Shown here: in pieces, positions 24,504 through 33,295 of the stretch
How positions within the stretch are numbered: position 1 is the stretch's first letter
How the letters are laid out: each line of letters starts with the position of its first letter
DNA from: Bordetella parapertussis
GTDB taxonomy: Bacteria > Pseudomonadota > Gammaproteobacteria > Burkholderiales > Burkholderiaceae_B
Direction of reading: 5' to 3'
Assembly: GCA_945911685.1 (NCBI GenBank)
Contig: CAMEAW010000015.1
Coordinates: 1 to 36,784, forward strand
Length of the DNA stretch: 36,784 bases
Translations under genes and position numbers: made by a program
The notes under the pieces: generated by a model
Database searches by the model: none
Told to the model about the DNA's origin: nothing
Seen by the model: the letters and a program-made list of their open reading frames with translations, nothing else

Positions 24504-25538
24504 ATGATTATTGATGTTCACGGCCATTTCACGACAGCGCCGCCCCAAGTTGCTAAGTTTCGTGCAGAGCAGATCGCCGAGTACGACCGAACCGGCCGCG
24601 CACCTACTGCGCCCCCACCGGCCGTCACAGACGCCGAGATCCGTGACGGTATCGATAACAATCAATTACGCATTATGCGCGAGCGTGGCATCGACTTAAC
24701 GATCTTTTCACCTAAGGCGGTGGCGATGGATCACCACCGCGGCAACGAAGATACCAATGTCGTATGGGCACGCTACAACAACGCGCTCATTGATCGCGTC
24801 TGTAAGATGTATCCCGATAACTTTGTCGGGGTCTGCCAGCTGCCTCAGGCGCCTGGCGTTGCACCTGGGGCGCGCGTCTTTGAAGAGCTTGAGCGCTGTA
24901 TCAACGAGTACGGTTTTATCGGCGCCAACATCAATCCCGATCCCACGGGCGGACACTGGGGCGACCCGCCGCTGTGGGATAAAAAATGGTGGTATCCGCT
25001 CTACGAAAAAATGGTGGCGCTTGATATACCTGCGATGATTCACGTCAGCGGCTCATGCAATCCACATTTCAATGCGGTGGCCACGCATTACATCAACGGC
25101 GATACCACCGCGTTTGTGCAATTTATGACCTCGGATATTTTTAAAGATTTTCCGACGCTTAAATTTATTATCCCGCATGGCGGTGGCGCAGCGCCTTACC
25201 ACTGGGGTCGTTATCGCGGGCTTGCGCAAGACATGGGGTTGCCACCGCTTGAGCAAAAGGTTTTAAACAACGTGTACTTTGATACCTGCGTATATCACCA
25301 GCCAGGTATCGATCTTTTATTAAAAGTGATCCCGACCAAGAACGTTTTGTTTGCCTCAGAAACCGTGGGGGCTGTGCAAGGGATTGATCCGCTCACCAAT
25401 TTTTATTTTGATGACACCAAGCGCTATATCGACGCCTCGCCGTGTGCAGATCTCTCGCAAAAACAAAAGATCTTTTCAAGTAATGCGCTAGGGGTATATC
25501 CACGCTTGCGTGCGCACCCAAGGTGCCAGGGCGCCTAA
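24504..25538 (+). CDS. Amidohydrolase-superfamily protein, 4-oxalomesaconate hydratase (LigJ) homologue
   Basis: The 344-residue protein starts MIIDVHGHF, giving metal ligands H6 and H8. H180 (MIHVSG), H225 (IPHGGGAAPYHWGR) and E286 (FASETVG) follow at offsets of only 2-4 residues from the zinc ligands and general acid I recall for characterised LigJ (178, 223, 282). LigJ hydrates 4-oxalomesaconate in the protocatechuate 4,5-cleavage and gallate pathways. None of the usual partners (dioxygenase, LigC, LigI, LigK) is in the window, so the substrate may be a related carboxylate. A strong candidate promoter lies upstream, and the alpha/beta hydrolase is divergent. Confidence 0.82.
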   Translation: MIIDVHGHFTTAPPQVAKFRAEQIAEYDRTGRAPTAPPPAVTDAEIRDGIDNNQLRIMRERGIDLTIFSPKAVAMDHHRGNEDTNVVWARYNNALIDRVCKMYPDNFVGVCQLPQAPGVAPGARVFEELERCINEYGFIGANINPDPTGGHWGDPPLWDKKWWYPLYEKMVALDIPAMIHVSGSCNPHFNAVATHYINGDTTAFVQFMTSDIFKDFPTLKFIIPHGGGAAPYHWGRYRGLAQDMGLPPLEQKVLNNVYFDTCVYHQPGIDLLLKVIPTKNVLFASETVGAVQGIDPLTNFYFDDTKRYIDASPCADLSQKQKIFSSNALGVYPRLRAHPRCQGA

Positions 25539-25584
25539 GCGCTACACTTGAGGTGCAAGGTCGCAACTTATTTGAAAAACAGTA

Positions 25585-25633
25585 CACGACCGCAACTGAG
25601 TCGTGGTCAACGTGGTGTAACAAATGAACCACG
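25585..25633. other. Two hairpins between convergent genes
   Basis: CACGAC (25585-25590) pairs with GTCGTG (25600-25605), and CGTGGT (25611-25616) pairs with ACCACG (25628-25633), in the 105-base gap between the LigJ-like and plsC-like genes. Neither has a T-tract, but they may slow transcription from either side. Confidence 0.35.
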
Positions 25634-25643
25634 GCGGCGCGCC

Positions 25644-26393
25644 TCAGTTGTTTTTCGATACTACTTCGCTTAGAGACTGACGCGCAACTCGGGCAAGTTC
25701 GGCGCGAGTTGGCAGGTCTGGCTGGTTGACCTGTGCGATCAACGGCAAAAAATGAATCTCGATCGACAAGCCGCTGGCGCTCAACACGCACCATAAGCTT
25801 TCGAGCAAGGTCTGCTCGCCTACAAAGGCGGCTAAGTCACTGCGCCGCCCCAGATGAAAATACAGCAAGGCCACGGGTTGAATGCGCGTAGCCGCTTTGC
25901 GTGCGGGTTCAAACAGATTGGCGTAAAAAGGTAACAAATCAAAGCCCGATGACGTTGTGCCCTCAGGAAACAAGCCCACAGCCTGCTCGCGTGCAAAGTG
26001 CGCCTGCATCGCATGGCCAACTTTATGCACCGCATGCCGCGAGGCACGTTCAATAAAAATAGTGCCTGCGCCGGCGGCAAGCCATCCTATTAACGGCCAA
26101 TGTCTGATTTCGCTTTTAGCAACAAACGCCGTGGCACGCACGCAATTCAACACAAAAATATCGAGCCACGAGATATGGTTCACTACCCACAGTACGCCGC
26201 CTTGCAAAATAGGTGTACCCCGTTGGGTCACGCGCACACCGCACAACGCCAGCAAGATCTTCGACCAGTATTTTTTTGCCCAAAGCCGCCCAGACAAACC
26301 AATCCAGGGGTACGTGAGTGCAATGATCAAGAGACCACACAGGATCCAAAAAGTGACTAGACTCGCGCGCAGCGTGAACCGCGTGACCTTCAA
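25644..26393 (-). CDS. 1-acyl-sn-glycerol-3-phosphate acyltransferase family protein
   Basis: A PlsC-type acyltransferase: NHISWLD carries the HxxxxD catalytic motif, and FPEGTTS is the phosphate-binding motif. A hydrophobic N-terminal helix (LVTFWILCGLLIIALTY) anchors it in the inner membrane. It probably transfers acyl groups to lysophosphatidic acid or a similar lyso-lipid. The frame is open to 26438, but the TTG at 26393 overlaps the pyrC stop (TTGA) and has GGGAG 8 bases upstream, so I chose it (249 residues). As the last gene of the pyr operon it is translationally coupled to pyrC. A paralogue of the essential PlsC is likely elsewhere. Confidence 0.85.
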   Translation of the reverse strand: MKVTRFTLRASLVTFWILCGLLIIALTYPWIGLSGRLWAKKYWSKILLALCGVRVTQRGTPILQGGVLWVVNHISWLDIFVLNCVRATAFVAKSEIRHWPLIGWLAAGAGTIFIERASRHAVHKVGHAMQAHFAREQAVGLFPEGTTSSGFDLLPFYANLFEPARKAATRIQPVALLYFHLGRRSDLAAFVGEQTLLESLWCVLSASGLSIEIHFLPLIAQVNQPDLPTRAELARVARQSLSEVVSKNN

Positions 26394-27688
26394 CCAGCAA
26401 GCTCCCAAGCCACTTGGCCGCGCACGACTGTCAAGCAAACTTTACCGGGCAACTCCATCCCTAAAAACGGCGTGTGCTGACTTTGGCTGAGCAGGGATTC
26501 TCGGTTCACTTGCCAGTAAGCCTTCGGGTCTACCACGCAAAGGTCAGCAGGGGCGCCGACACCGATTTGCCCAGCGAGCGCGGCTTGAGCCGAGGCGCCT
26601 GCAAGCACGCGACCCGGGCCACTCGTGACCCGTGCAAGCGCCTCAGGTAAAGCGACCTTGGCCTCGGTTGCCCATTTCAACGTCAGCGAGAGCAAAAGCT
26701 CAAGCCCTGTTGCACCCGGCTCGGCTTCGGCGAAAGGCAACATCTTGCCGTCATCATCAACGGGCGTATGGTCTGAACACACGACATCGATGGTGCCGTC
26801 TGCCAACGCCGCGCGAATCGCTTCGCGATCACGTTGCCCGCGTAGTGGCGGATCCAAGCGAAAATTGCTGTCGTAGTAGCCAATATCGACGTCGGTTAAA
26901 TGCACATGGTTTGCCGACACATCGCAGGTCACGGGTAAGCCTTCGCGCTTGGCGGCACGCACTAATTCAATGCCAGCTGCCGACGACACCCTGCAAATGT
27001 GCAACCGCACGCCGCACGTGCGCTGCAACTCAAAAAGAGTATTGAGCGCAACGGTTTCGGCTTGCACGGGTATGCCAGGCAAACCCAATCGCGACGCATA
27101 CGCGCCGCTGGCTGCAACACCCGAACCCGACAACCAGGGATCTTGCGCACGCAACCACAACATGAAGTCAAACGTACGCGCGTACTGCATGGCGCGCAAC
27201 AAAACATTCGTATCCAAAATCGGCGTATCGGCCTGTGAAAACGCCACGCAACCCGCTTCGGTCAGTTCGGCCATCTCGGTGATGACCTCGCCCTTAAGGC
27301 CGACTGTCATCGCCCCTAGCGGATACAGATTCACTTGATCCAACTGCCGAGCACGATGCTTCAGCATTTCGACCAAGCCCGGTTCATCGAGCGTTGGATC
27401 GGTATCAGGCGGCAAGACTAAACTGGTGATGCCCCCGGCGAGCGCCGCGCGCATTTCACACTCGAGCGTGCCGCGGTATTCAAACCCAGGTTCGCGCAAG
27501 CGCGCCGACAAATCCACTAACCCCGGCAATACAAGTTTATCGGTGGCGTCAATCACGCGCTCGGCCTTGAAGCCCGCGGGTGCTGTGCCGAGCGAAACGA
27601 TGACCCCATCGCTGATAAACACATCGGCCACGCGGTCCACACCGTTCGCAGGATCAATGACTCGACCATTTTTGATCTGTAGCTTCAT
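26390..27688 (-). CDS. pyrC': Dihydroorotase-like protein PyrC', metal ligands missing
   Basis: The 432-residue protein has the full amidohydrolase-type dihydroorotase fold and ends in the usual beta domain. The signature DxHxH, however, reads D59-L-S-A-R ([10 protein letters not shown]), so both metal-binding histidines are lost. A later ligand region reads HICRVSSA, where active enzymes have HVS, and the DHAPH-type motif reads DHTPV (306-310). This is the pattern of PyrC' of pseudomonads, known as a catalytically dead subunit needed to assemble aspartate carbamoyltransferase. It overlaps pyrB by ATGA, which fits a complex with PyrB. An active dihydroorotase must be encoded elsewhere. Confidence 0.88.
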   Translation of the reverse strand: MKLQIKNGRVIDPANGVDRVADVFISDGVIVSLGTAPAGFKAERVIDATDKLVLPGLVDLSARLREPGFEYRGTLECEMRAALAGGITSLVLPPDTDPTLDEPGLVEMLKHRARQLDQVNLYPLGAMTVGLKGEVITEMAELTEAGCVAFSQADTPILDTNVLLRAMQYARTFDFMLWLRAQDPWLSGSGVAASGAYASRLGLPGIPVQAETVALNTLFELQRTCGVRLHICRVSSAAGIELVRAAKREGLPVTCDVSANHVHLTDVDIGYYDSNFRLDPPLRGQRDREAIRAALADGTIDVVCSDHTPVDDDGKMLPFAEAEPGATGLELLLSLTLKWATEAKVALPEALARVTSGPGRVLAGASAQAALAGQIGVGAPADLCVVDPKAYWQVNRESLLSQSQHTPFLGMELPGKVCLTVVRGQVAWELAG

Positions 27689-28638
27689 GCGGAGGCTCCG
27701 GCAACAATACTCATCACGGCCATTCGCACTGCGATGCCGAAGGTGACTTGATTCAAGATCACAGACTGTTTGCCGTCGGCCACCGCCGAATCAATTTCAA
27801 CACCCCGATTCATCGGGCCTGGATGCATCACGATACAGTCGGGCTTAGCGAGCGCCAGTTTTTCTTCGGTCAACCCGTAATGTTTGAAGTATTCGTGCGA
27901 TGAGGGCAACAGGGCGCCACGCATACGCTCACTCTGCAATCGCAGCATGATAATCACATCTGCGCCTTTTAAACCTTCACGCATGTCGGTAAACACACGC
28001 ACGCCCATTTGATCTAAGCCGCTTGGCAGCAAGGTTAAGGGTGCAATCGCCCGCACCTCGGCCACCCCGAGTGTTGTTAAGGCATGGATATTTGAGCGGG
28101 CCACGCGCGAATGCAGCACATCGCCCACCACCGCCACCGTCAGGTTTGAAAAATCTTTTTTGAAATGCCGGATGGTGTACATATCTAATAAAGCTTGCGT
28201 CGGGTGGGCATGGCGCCCATCCCCGGCGTTGACCACATGCACATGAGGCGCCACGTGCTGCGCGATCAAGTACGGTGCGCCACTGGCCTCGTGACGCACC
28301 ACAAACAGATCGGCTTGCATCGCCGATAGGTTAGCGATGGTATCCAGCAAAGTCTCGCCTTTGGCCGCAGAAGAAACATTGATATTTAAATTAAAGACAT
28401 CCGCTGACAAACGCTTTGCAGCAATTTCAAAAGTGGTGCGGGTACGCGTTGAATTTTCGAAAAACAGATTGAAGACGCTTTTTCCGCGCAGCAAGGGCAC
28501 TTTTTTGACATCGCGGTCAGCGAGCGGCACGAAGGTTTGAGCCGTATCTAATATATGCGTCAAGATCGCGCGCGGTAAGCCCTCGGTCGTAATCAGATGC
28601 GTCAGCTCGCCGTGGCGATTGAGTTGAGGATTACGCAT
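27685..28638 (-). CDS. pyrB: Aspartate carbamoyltransferase catalytic subunit
   Basis: PyrB condenses carbamoyl phosphate and aspartate, the committed step of pyrimidine synthesis. The ATG at 28638 has AGGAG just upstream, overlaps the pyrR stop (TAATG) and gives 317 residues; the longer open frame to 28794 has no support. Motifs are [13 protein letters not shown] (STRTR at 63-67, carbamoyl phosphate), [14 protein letters not shown] and [12 protein letters not shown]. It is followed by the degenerate PyrC', with which it probably forms a mixed dodecamer as in Pseudomonas. Confidence 0.97.
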   Translation of the reverse strand: MRNPQLNRHGELTHLITTEGLPRAILTHILDTAQTFVPLADRDVKKVPLLRGKSVFNLFFENSTRTRTTFEIAAKRLSADVFNLNINVSSAAKGETLLDTIANLSAMQADLFVVRHEASGAPYLIAQHVAPHVHVVNAGDGRHAHPTQALLDMYTIRHFKKDFSNLTVAVVGDVLHSRVARSNIHALTTLGVAEVRAIAPLTLLPSGLDQMGVRVFTDMREGLKGADVIIMLRLQSERMRGALLPSSHEYFKHYGLTEEKLALAKPDCIVMHPGPMNRGVEIDSAVADGKQSVILNQVTFGIAVRMAVMSIVAGASA

Positions 28639-29180
28639 TAATTCTCCTTGGCTTCGGTCGTCAACACAAGCGTACCTGCTTCGGTTTGCGACAACACTAA
28701 GGTGCCCGCCGGCGCAGGTGACACCACGCCACCCACCGCCACCGCAGCAATCGGTAGTTCGCGGCCGCCGCGATCGACCAAGACAGCGAGGCAAATCGAG
28801 GCCGGGCGGCCATAGTCAAACAGTTCGTGCATGGCCGCGCGTATCGTGCGACCGGTGTAGAGCACATCATCAATCAAAATCAAATGTTTGTCGGTGACCG
28901 GAAAAGAAATCTCAGAGGGCAACACCTGGCTGTGTAGGCCGATCTTGTCAAAATCGTCGCGATAAAAACTGATGTCGAGCGTGCCATACGGTTGCACCAG
29001 CTTGAGATCGCGGTGCAGTCGGGCCGCAAGCCAGGCACCGCCAGAGTGAATCCCGACCAAATGCACTTGCTGAATCGGCAGCGCCTGTACGATTTGCCTG
29101 ACTTCGGTCAGCAAGGTCGCGTAGAGTATCTCGGCGTCTGGCAAGGTGTCAGGGGTATAGACGGGCGGCTGTTGTGACAT
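28638..29180 (-). CDS. pyrR: PyrR: uracil phosphoribosyltransferase / pyr operon regulator homologue
   Basis: The 180-residue protein has the type I phosphoribosyltransferase fold with the PRPP-binding loop [18 protein letters not shown] (about 98-115) and the VGIHSGG motif near residue 43. In Bacillus PyrR is an RNA-binding attenuator and a uracil phosphoribosyltransferase. In proteobacteria its regulatory role is less clear, and no attenuator-type terminator is visible between this gene and pyrB, which overlap. The last 30 residues contain a duplicated GTLVL phrase ([18 protein letters not shown]). Confidence 0.92.
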   Translation of the reverse strand: MSQQPPVYTPDTLPDAEILYATLLTEVRQIVQALPIQQVHLVGIHSGGAWLAARLHRDLKLVQPYGTLDISFYRDDFDKIGLHSQVLPSEISFPVTDKHLILIDDVLYTGRTIRAAMHELFDYGRPASICLAVLVDRGGRELPIAAVAVGGVVSPAPAGTLVLSQTEAGTLVLTTEAKEN

Positions 29181-29191
29181 AGGGGCGGGCC

Positions 29192-29584
29192 TTAGGGGTG
29201 CGCATCAAAATAGCGTTGCAGAATAATAGCCGCTGCGACGGCGTCGTCGGGCGCATTGCCGGTTATTTTCTGGGCCTCAACGCTTGAGCCCCGTTCGTCG
29301 ACCAGTACAACGGGTAGCCCGAAGCGGCCTTCAAGCTGACGGGCAAAGCGTCTACAGTGTTGCGAGGCGTACTGCTCAGAACCATCGGTTGCCAAGGCCA
29401 AGCCCACCACCAAGCGCTCGGGTTGCCAGGTTTTAAGCAAGGCCTCGATTCGAGCAAAACGCCCATCTCGGGTCGGCTCGAGAATCAAATCCAAGGGCCG
29501 AGCCTGCTTGAGCAGCGTATTACCTAGCGCGACGCCTAATTTTTTGGCCCCATAGTCAAACGCCAGAAGTGTTTCTTCAGGCAT
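29192..29584 (-). CDS. ruvX: RuvX/YqgF family nuclease (putative Holliday junction resolvase)
   Basis: The small RNase H-like protein has the N-terminal motif LLAFDYGAKKLGVALGN with the catalytic Asp, VVGLALATDGSEQ in the middle and LVDERGSSVEA near the end. Family members are involved in rRNA processing or Holliday junction resolution. The ATG at 29584 gives 130 residues, near the usual 138, and overlaps the end of yqgE by 8 bases. A longer frame to 29617 only adds residues read out of the yqgE coding region. The yqgE-ruvX pairing is widely conserved. Confidence 0.93.
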   Translation of the reverse strand: MPEETLLAFDYGAKKLGVALGNTLLKQARPLDLILEPTRDGRFARIEALLKTWQPERLVVGLALATDGSEQYASQHCRRFARQLEGRFGLPVVLVDERGSSVEAQKITGNAPDDAVAAAIILQRYFDAHP

Positions 29585-30173
29585 GCCCCGCCGCGCCGGT
29601 GAGCATGATGGGGTCAATGCCCAACAACTTTAGGGCTGCCGGGTAGCGCTGTTCAGGTGGTGTTGAAAAAATAACATTGATGTCAGCGGCAACATTGAGC
29701 CACGCATTTTGCGCCAACTCGTTTTCAAGCTGCCCTGCCCCCCAACCCGCGTACCCGAGCGTCACCAACAGTTTTTCAGGCCCTTTGCCCGAGGCCACCT
29801 CTTGCAACACGTCGCGTGAGGTCGTGAGCGCCAGCGGGCCAAGTTTGATACTTGAGTTGTAGTCGCCCAAAGGCGTATGCAACACAAACCCTCGGTCCGT
29901 TTGCACCGGCCCACCAAAAAAAACAGTGTCCGTCTGAAACGGACTAATTTCGAGCTTGAGGTCGATTTTTTCGAGCAGGCTACTTAATGACAGATCGGTC
30001 GGACGATTAATGACCAAGCCCAAGGCCCCCTTAGGCCCATGCTCACAGACGTAGATCACGGTCCCGGCTAATTCGCCGCCGACCATACCCGGCATGGCCA
30101 TTAAAAACTGGTTGGACAGGTCAATGGCAAACTCTGACGGTCTCTCTTGAGTGATTTTTGGGTCTTGTATCAT
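29577..30173 (-). CDS. yqgE: YqgE/AlgH family protein
   Basis: The 198-residue protein matches the UPF0301/AlgH family: NQFLMAMPGM near the N-terminus, GTVIYVCEHGPKGALGLVINRP (here interrupted for length after residue 20 of the motif), VFFGGPVQTDRGFVLH and LGYAGWGAGQLENEL. Its biochemical role is unknown; in Pseudomonas AlgH affects alginate expression. A TTG directly precedes the ATG at 30173; I prefer the ATG because AAAAGG lies about 9 bases upstream. The rubredoxin gene ends 24 bases before it. Confidence 0.93.
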   Translation of the reverse strand: MIQDPKITQERPSEFAIDLSNQFLMAMPGMVGGELAGTVIYVCEHGPKGALGLVINRPTDLSLSSLLEKIDLKLEISPFQTDTVFFGGPVQTDRGFVLHTPLGDYNSSIKLGPLALTTSRDVLQEVASGKGPEKLLVTLGYAGWGAGQLENELAQNAWLNVAADINVIFSTPPEQRYPAALKLLGIDPIMLTGAAGHA

Positions 30174-30197
30174 CAATGCGTGCCTTTTTAAAAATAC

Positions 30198-30362
30198 TTA
30201 GACTTCCATCATTTCAAAATCTTCTTTACGTGCGCCGCACTCTGGGCAAACCCAATTCGGGGGGACATCCTCCCACTTGGTACCCGCAGCAATGCCCTCT
30301 TCAGGCAAGCCAGACTCTTCGTCATAGATCCAACCGCAAATCAAACACATCCAAGTACGCAT
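30198..30362 (-). CDS. rubA: Rubredoxin
   Basis: This 54-residue protein was found by direct reading of the minus strand. It has the two rubredoxin knuckles that bind one Fe: CLICG (C6, C9) and CPECG (C39, C42). The signature aromatic residues lie around them (W4, W11, Y13, W30, W37), with 'WEDVPPNWVCPECG' and the 'KEDFE' ending. Rubredoxins pass single electrons, for example to alkane hydroxylases or to oxygen-detoxifying enzymes; no such partner lies in the window. It is the first gene of the minus-strand yqgE-ruvX-pyr operon. GAGAG lies just upstream of the ATG. Confidence 0.95.
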   Translation of the reverse strand: MRTWMCLICGWIYDEESGLPEEGIAAGTKWEDVPPNWVCPECGARKEDFEMMEV

Positions 30363-30491
30363 AGCTCTCTCTTTAAATTAAGCCCCGTTCGTCATCAATA
30401 ACAGGGGGGCAAAAACGGTTGTTCTCATACAATGGGGTCAATCTTACCGAAACCAACCACTCGCTGTCTGTTTATTGCCTGCCTTTTTGAC

Positions 30492-31310
30492 ATGAATCCT
30501 CCAAATTCGACCTCGATTGTTCTGATCTTTGGCCCTTTTGACCCCACCGGCTCAGATGGACTGCCTGCCGACGCGATCACTTGCGCAGCCCTGAACGGTC
30601 ACGCGTTGGCCACCCTGACAGCCGTTACGATTCAAGACAGCGCCGATACCGAAGCCGTTTTGCCCTGTCCGGCCGAGCAAATTGACGATCAGGCGCGCTG
30701 TCTGCTTGAAGATATCCCCGTGCAAGCGATCAAAGTCGGACAATTATCCTCGGTTGAGGCCGCCAGCGCCGTGGCGCAGATTGCGGCAGACTACAGCCAA
30801 GTCCCGATGGTGCTGCATCTTGGCCAACAAGAAGTCGACACGGAAGAGGTCTCAGAAGACGATGACGAGGTGCAAGACTTGGTCGGTGCGGTCATAGAAC
30901 TGCTGGTGCCTCAGGCACAAGTAGTGGTCGTAGATGGCAAGCGCCTGGCCCAATGGGTGACCGAAGATTTGCTCGAGGCCTCGGGGCAAACAACAGGGCC
31001 GCAAGCCTTGCAGGCAATCGGCGCAGGCTGGGTGCTAGTGATCGGTCATCAACAACGCCCGGGGCACCAAGTCAACACCCTGATCGGACCACAAAACGCA
31101 ACGATTACCTGGCCTTGGATTGCCCCGCCAGAGCGGCTGCGAGAAACCGCAGGCCTGATCGCGACAGCGCTGGCCACCCTACTGGCTCAAGGCCTAGAAG
31201 TACCCGAAGCTGCCCGACAAGCCTGTACCCATGCCGAGCGCGCGGCCGCGCAATCGTTTCAACCAGGCATGGGCAACCGTATCGCCCGCCGTCTTACTCT
31301 TGGGGCTTAA
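30492..31310 (+). CDS. ThiD-like (hydroxymethylpyrimidine kinase family) protein, degenerate
   Basis: The N-terminus (LIFGPFDPTGSDGLPADAIT) resembles the SDPSGGAGIQAD motif of ThiD, and AVTIQDS fits the TVQNT region. The middle has IKVGQLSS in place of the usual IKxGML. An acidic insert (EEVSEDDDEVQD, about 117-128) is unusual. The C-terminal GTGC motif that forms the anion hole and holds the catalytic Cys is absent; the corresponding part reads TWPWIAPPERLRETAGL. The position directly before thiE (3-base gap) supports a role in thiamine synthesis, but HMP-P kinase activity is doubtful. The ATG at 30492 was preferred (272 residues); an in-frame ATG at 30432 gives a poor extension. Confidence 0.7.
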   Translation: MNPPNSTSIVLIFGPFDPTGSDGLPADAITCAALNGHALATLTAVTIQDSADTEAVLPCPAEQIDDQARCLLEDIPVQAIKVGQLSSVEAASAVAQIAADYSQVPMVLHLGQQEVDTEEVSEDDDEVQDLVGAVIELLVPQAQVVVVDGKRLAQWVTEDLLEASGQTTGPQALQAIGAGWVLVIGHQQRPGHQVNTLIGPQNATITWPWIAPPERLRETAGLIATALATLLAQGLEVPEAARQACTHAERAAAQSFQPGMGNRIARRLTLGA

Positions 31311-31313
31311 ACG

Positions 31314-31988
31314 ATGAGCGCTCTGCACACAACAAACAAGGCACTACGGTTTCCGTCTGGGCTGTATGGCGTGACACCCGAATGGAACGACGCCCACACA
31401 CTTGAACAAGCCGTAAGTGCCGCTGCCCGTGGCGGCATGCGTGCTTTGCAATTTCGGCATAAATCGCCCGATCGCGGCCTGCGCAAAGAGTTAGCGCAAG
31501 GCCTCGCAACACTGTGCCGCCAACTCGGCGTCACCTTTTTCATCAATGATGACTGGCGCTTAGCGCTTGAGTTAAAGGCCGATGGAATCCACTTGGGGCA
31601 GCACGACGACCCCGTAGCCATGGTGCGTGGCGAGATTGGCCCCGAGATGCTGTTAGGCGTGTCGTGTTACGCCAAACCACAGCTTGCGCAAGAGCTGCTG
31701 CAGTATGACGTCGCCTATATCGCGTTTGGGGCGATGTATGCCTCGCAAACCAAGCCCCTTGCACCGCCAGCACCGCTATCGGTCTTGGGCGAGGGGCGCA
31801 CCCTGTGCGTACAGTATGTCAACCCCCGGCCTGCCGTGGTCGCCATCGGCGGTATCGGCCCCCAACACGCACGGGGCTTAGCGCTGGCCGGTGCCGACTC
31901 AATCGCCGTCATCGGCAGTTTATTTATGGCACCCGATATCGAAGCCGCAGCACGCGCTCTCTCGCAACCCTTTTCTTCTTTTGTTTAG
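31314..31988 (+). CDS. thiE: Thiamine-phosphate synthase
   Basis: ThiE joins HMP pyrophosphate and thiazole phosphate into thiamine phosphate. The 224-residue TIM barrel has LQFRHKS (pyrophosphate-binding start), [45 protein letters not shown] and the closing [28 protein letters not shown]. All recognisable binding motifs are intact, in contrast to the ThiD-like protein just upstream. hemL follows after 14 bases. No TPP riboswitch was found before this pair. Confidence 0.95.
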   Translation: MSALHTTNKALRFPSGLYGVTPEWNDAHTLEQAVSAAARGGMRALQFRHKSPDRGLRKELAQGLATLCRQLGVTFFINDDWRLALELKADGIHLGQHDDPVAMVRGEIGPEMLLGVSCYAKPQLAQELLQYDVAYIAFGAMYASQTKPLAPPAPLSVLGEGRTLCVQYVNPRPAVVAIGGIGPQHARGLALAGADSIAVIGSLFMAPDIEAAARALSQPFSSFV

Positions 31989-32002
31989 GCGGATCTATCT
32001 CA

Positions 32003-33295
32003 ATGTCTCGCAACGCTGAACTTTTTGAACGCGCCTGTCGCAGCATCCCTGGCGGCGTCAATTCACCCGTGCGCGCTTTTCGCTCGGTCGGTGGCACACC
32101 ACGTTTTGTCGCGCGCGCCCAGGGCCCGTATTTTTGGGATGCCGAAGACAAACGCTACATTGATTACATCGGCTCCTGGGGCCCAGCCATCCTAGGTCAC
32201 GCGCATCCTGAAGTCGTCAAAGCGGTACAAGATGCAGCGGTTCACGGCCTGTCGTATGGCGCCCCCACCGAAGCCGAGATTGAAATCGCTGAAATGCTGA
32301 TCGCTCGCATGCCTTCTTTTGAACAGGTGCGTTTAGTCAGCTCAGGTACCGAAGCCACCATGACAGCGATTCGCCTGGCGCGTGGCGCCACCGGCCGCAA
32401 CAAGATCATTAAGTTTGAAGGCTGTTATCACGGCCATGCAGACAGCCTTCTGGTCAAGGCGGGCTCTGGCTTGCTCACCGCTGGCGGCGATCCGACTTCT
32501 GCTGGGGTGCCACCCGAATTTGTCGCCCATACCATCGTGTTGGATTACAACGATATCGCTGGCGTCAAAGCCGCCTTCGCCACGCATGGCAAAGAGATTG
32601 CGTGCATCATCGTTGAGCCGATAGCTGGCAATATGAACATGATCAAGCCGATCGCGGGCTTTCTTGAAACCCTGCGCAGCGAATGCACCGCGCATGGCGC
32701 ATTATTGATTTTTGATGAAGTCATGACGGGCTTTCGGGTGGGGCCACAAGGCGTGCAAGGCTTAACGGGTATCAAACCCGACATCACCACCTTGGCCAAG
32801 GTGATTGGCGGCGGCATGCCAATTGGCGCGTTCGGTGCTAGCGCTGCAATCATGAAAAACATTGCACCTCTTGGTGGCGTCTATCAAGCCGGAACCTTAT
32901 CGGGCAATCCGGTCGCCGTCGCAGCGGGTATCACCACGCTTAAATTGCTCAGTAAACCTGGCTTCTATGAAGACCTTGCAGCCCGCACGCGCAGGCTGAC
33001 AGAGGGTTTAACCGCTGCCGCACGCAAGCACGGCATTGCCTTTTGCGCCGATTCAGAAGGCGGTATGTTTGGCATGTACTTTTCAAACACCGTCCCGACC
33101 ACCCTCGCTGAAGTCTCAGCCAGCAACACCGACATGTTCAAAGTCTTTTTTCATGCCATGCTCGACGAAGGTGTGTACTTTGCACCTTCAGCGTACGAGG
33201 CAGGCTTTGTCTCAGCCACTCACACTGATGACGTCATTGCCGCCACAGTGGCTGCTGCTGACAGAGTATTTGCAAAACTCGCGAAGGCGACTTAA
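32003..33295 (+). CDS. hemL: Glutamate-1-semialdehyde 2,1-aminomutase
   Basis: HemL converts glutamate-1-semialdehyde to 5-aminolevulinate, the heme precursor in the C5 pathway. The ATG at 32003 begins [26 protein letters not shown], given here only as the family start, and yields 430 residues. The PLP lysine is K266 in [17 protein letters not shown], matching K265 of E. coli. Others are [34 protein letters not shown] and [10 protein letters not shown]. The open frame extends back into thiE, but only this start gives the normal length. It converges on livF with a 4-base overlap (TTAA). Confidence 0.97.
   Translation: MSRNAELFERACRSIPGGVNSPVRAFRSVGGTPRFVARAQGPYFWDAEDKRYIDYIGSWGPAILGHAHPEVVKAVQDAAVHGLSYGAPTEAEIEIAEMLIARMPSFEQVRLVSSGTEATMTAIRLARGATGRNKIIKFEGCYHGHADSLLVKAGSGLLTAGGDPTSAGVPPEFVAHTIVLDYNDIAGVKAAFATHGKEIACIIVEPIAGNMNMIKPIAGFLETLRSECTAHGALLIFDEVMTGFRVGPQGVQGLTGIKPDITTLAKVIGGGMPIGAFGASAAIMKNIAPLGGVYQAGTLSGNPVAVAAGITTLKLLSKPGFYEDLAARTRRLTEGLTAAARKHGIAFCADSEGGMFGMYFSNTVPTTLAEVSASNTDMFKVFFHAMLDEGVYFAPSAYEAGFVSATHTDDVIAATVAAADRVFAKLAKAT

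Noticed and set aside
28639..28794. Extended pyrB start
   Set aside because: It would overlap pyrR by over 150 bases; the ATG at 28638 has AGGAG and starts at the normal family position.
30363..30491. Possible TPP riboswitch before the thiD-like and thiE genes
   Set aside because: The conserved CTGAGA and ACCTGA-type elements are absent from this 129-base divergent gap.
31805..32002. N-terminal extension of hemL into thiE
   Set aside because: The extension is an out-of-frame reading of thiE; the ATG at 32003 gives the normal family start and length.
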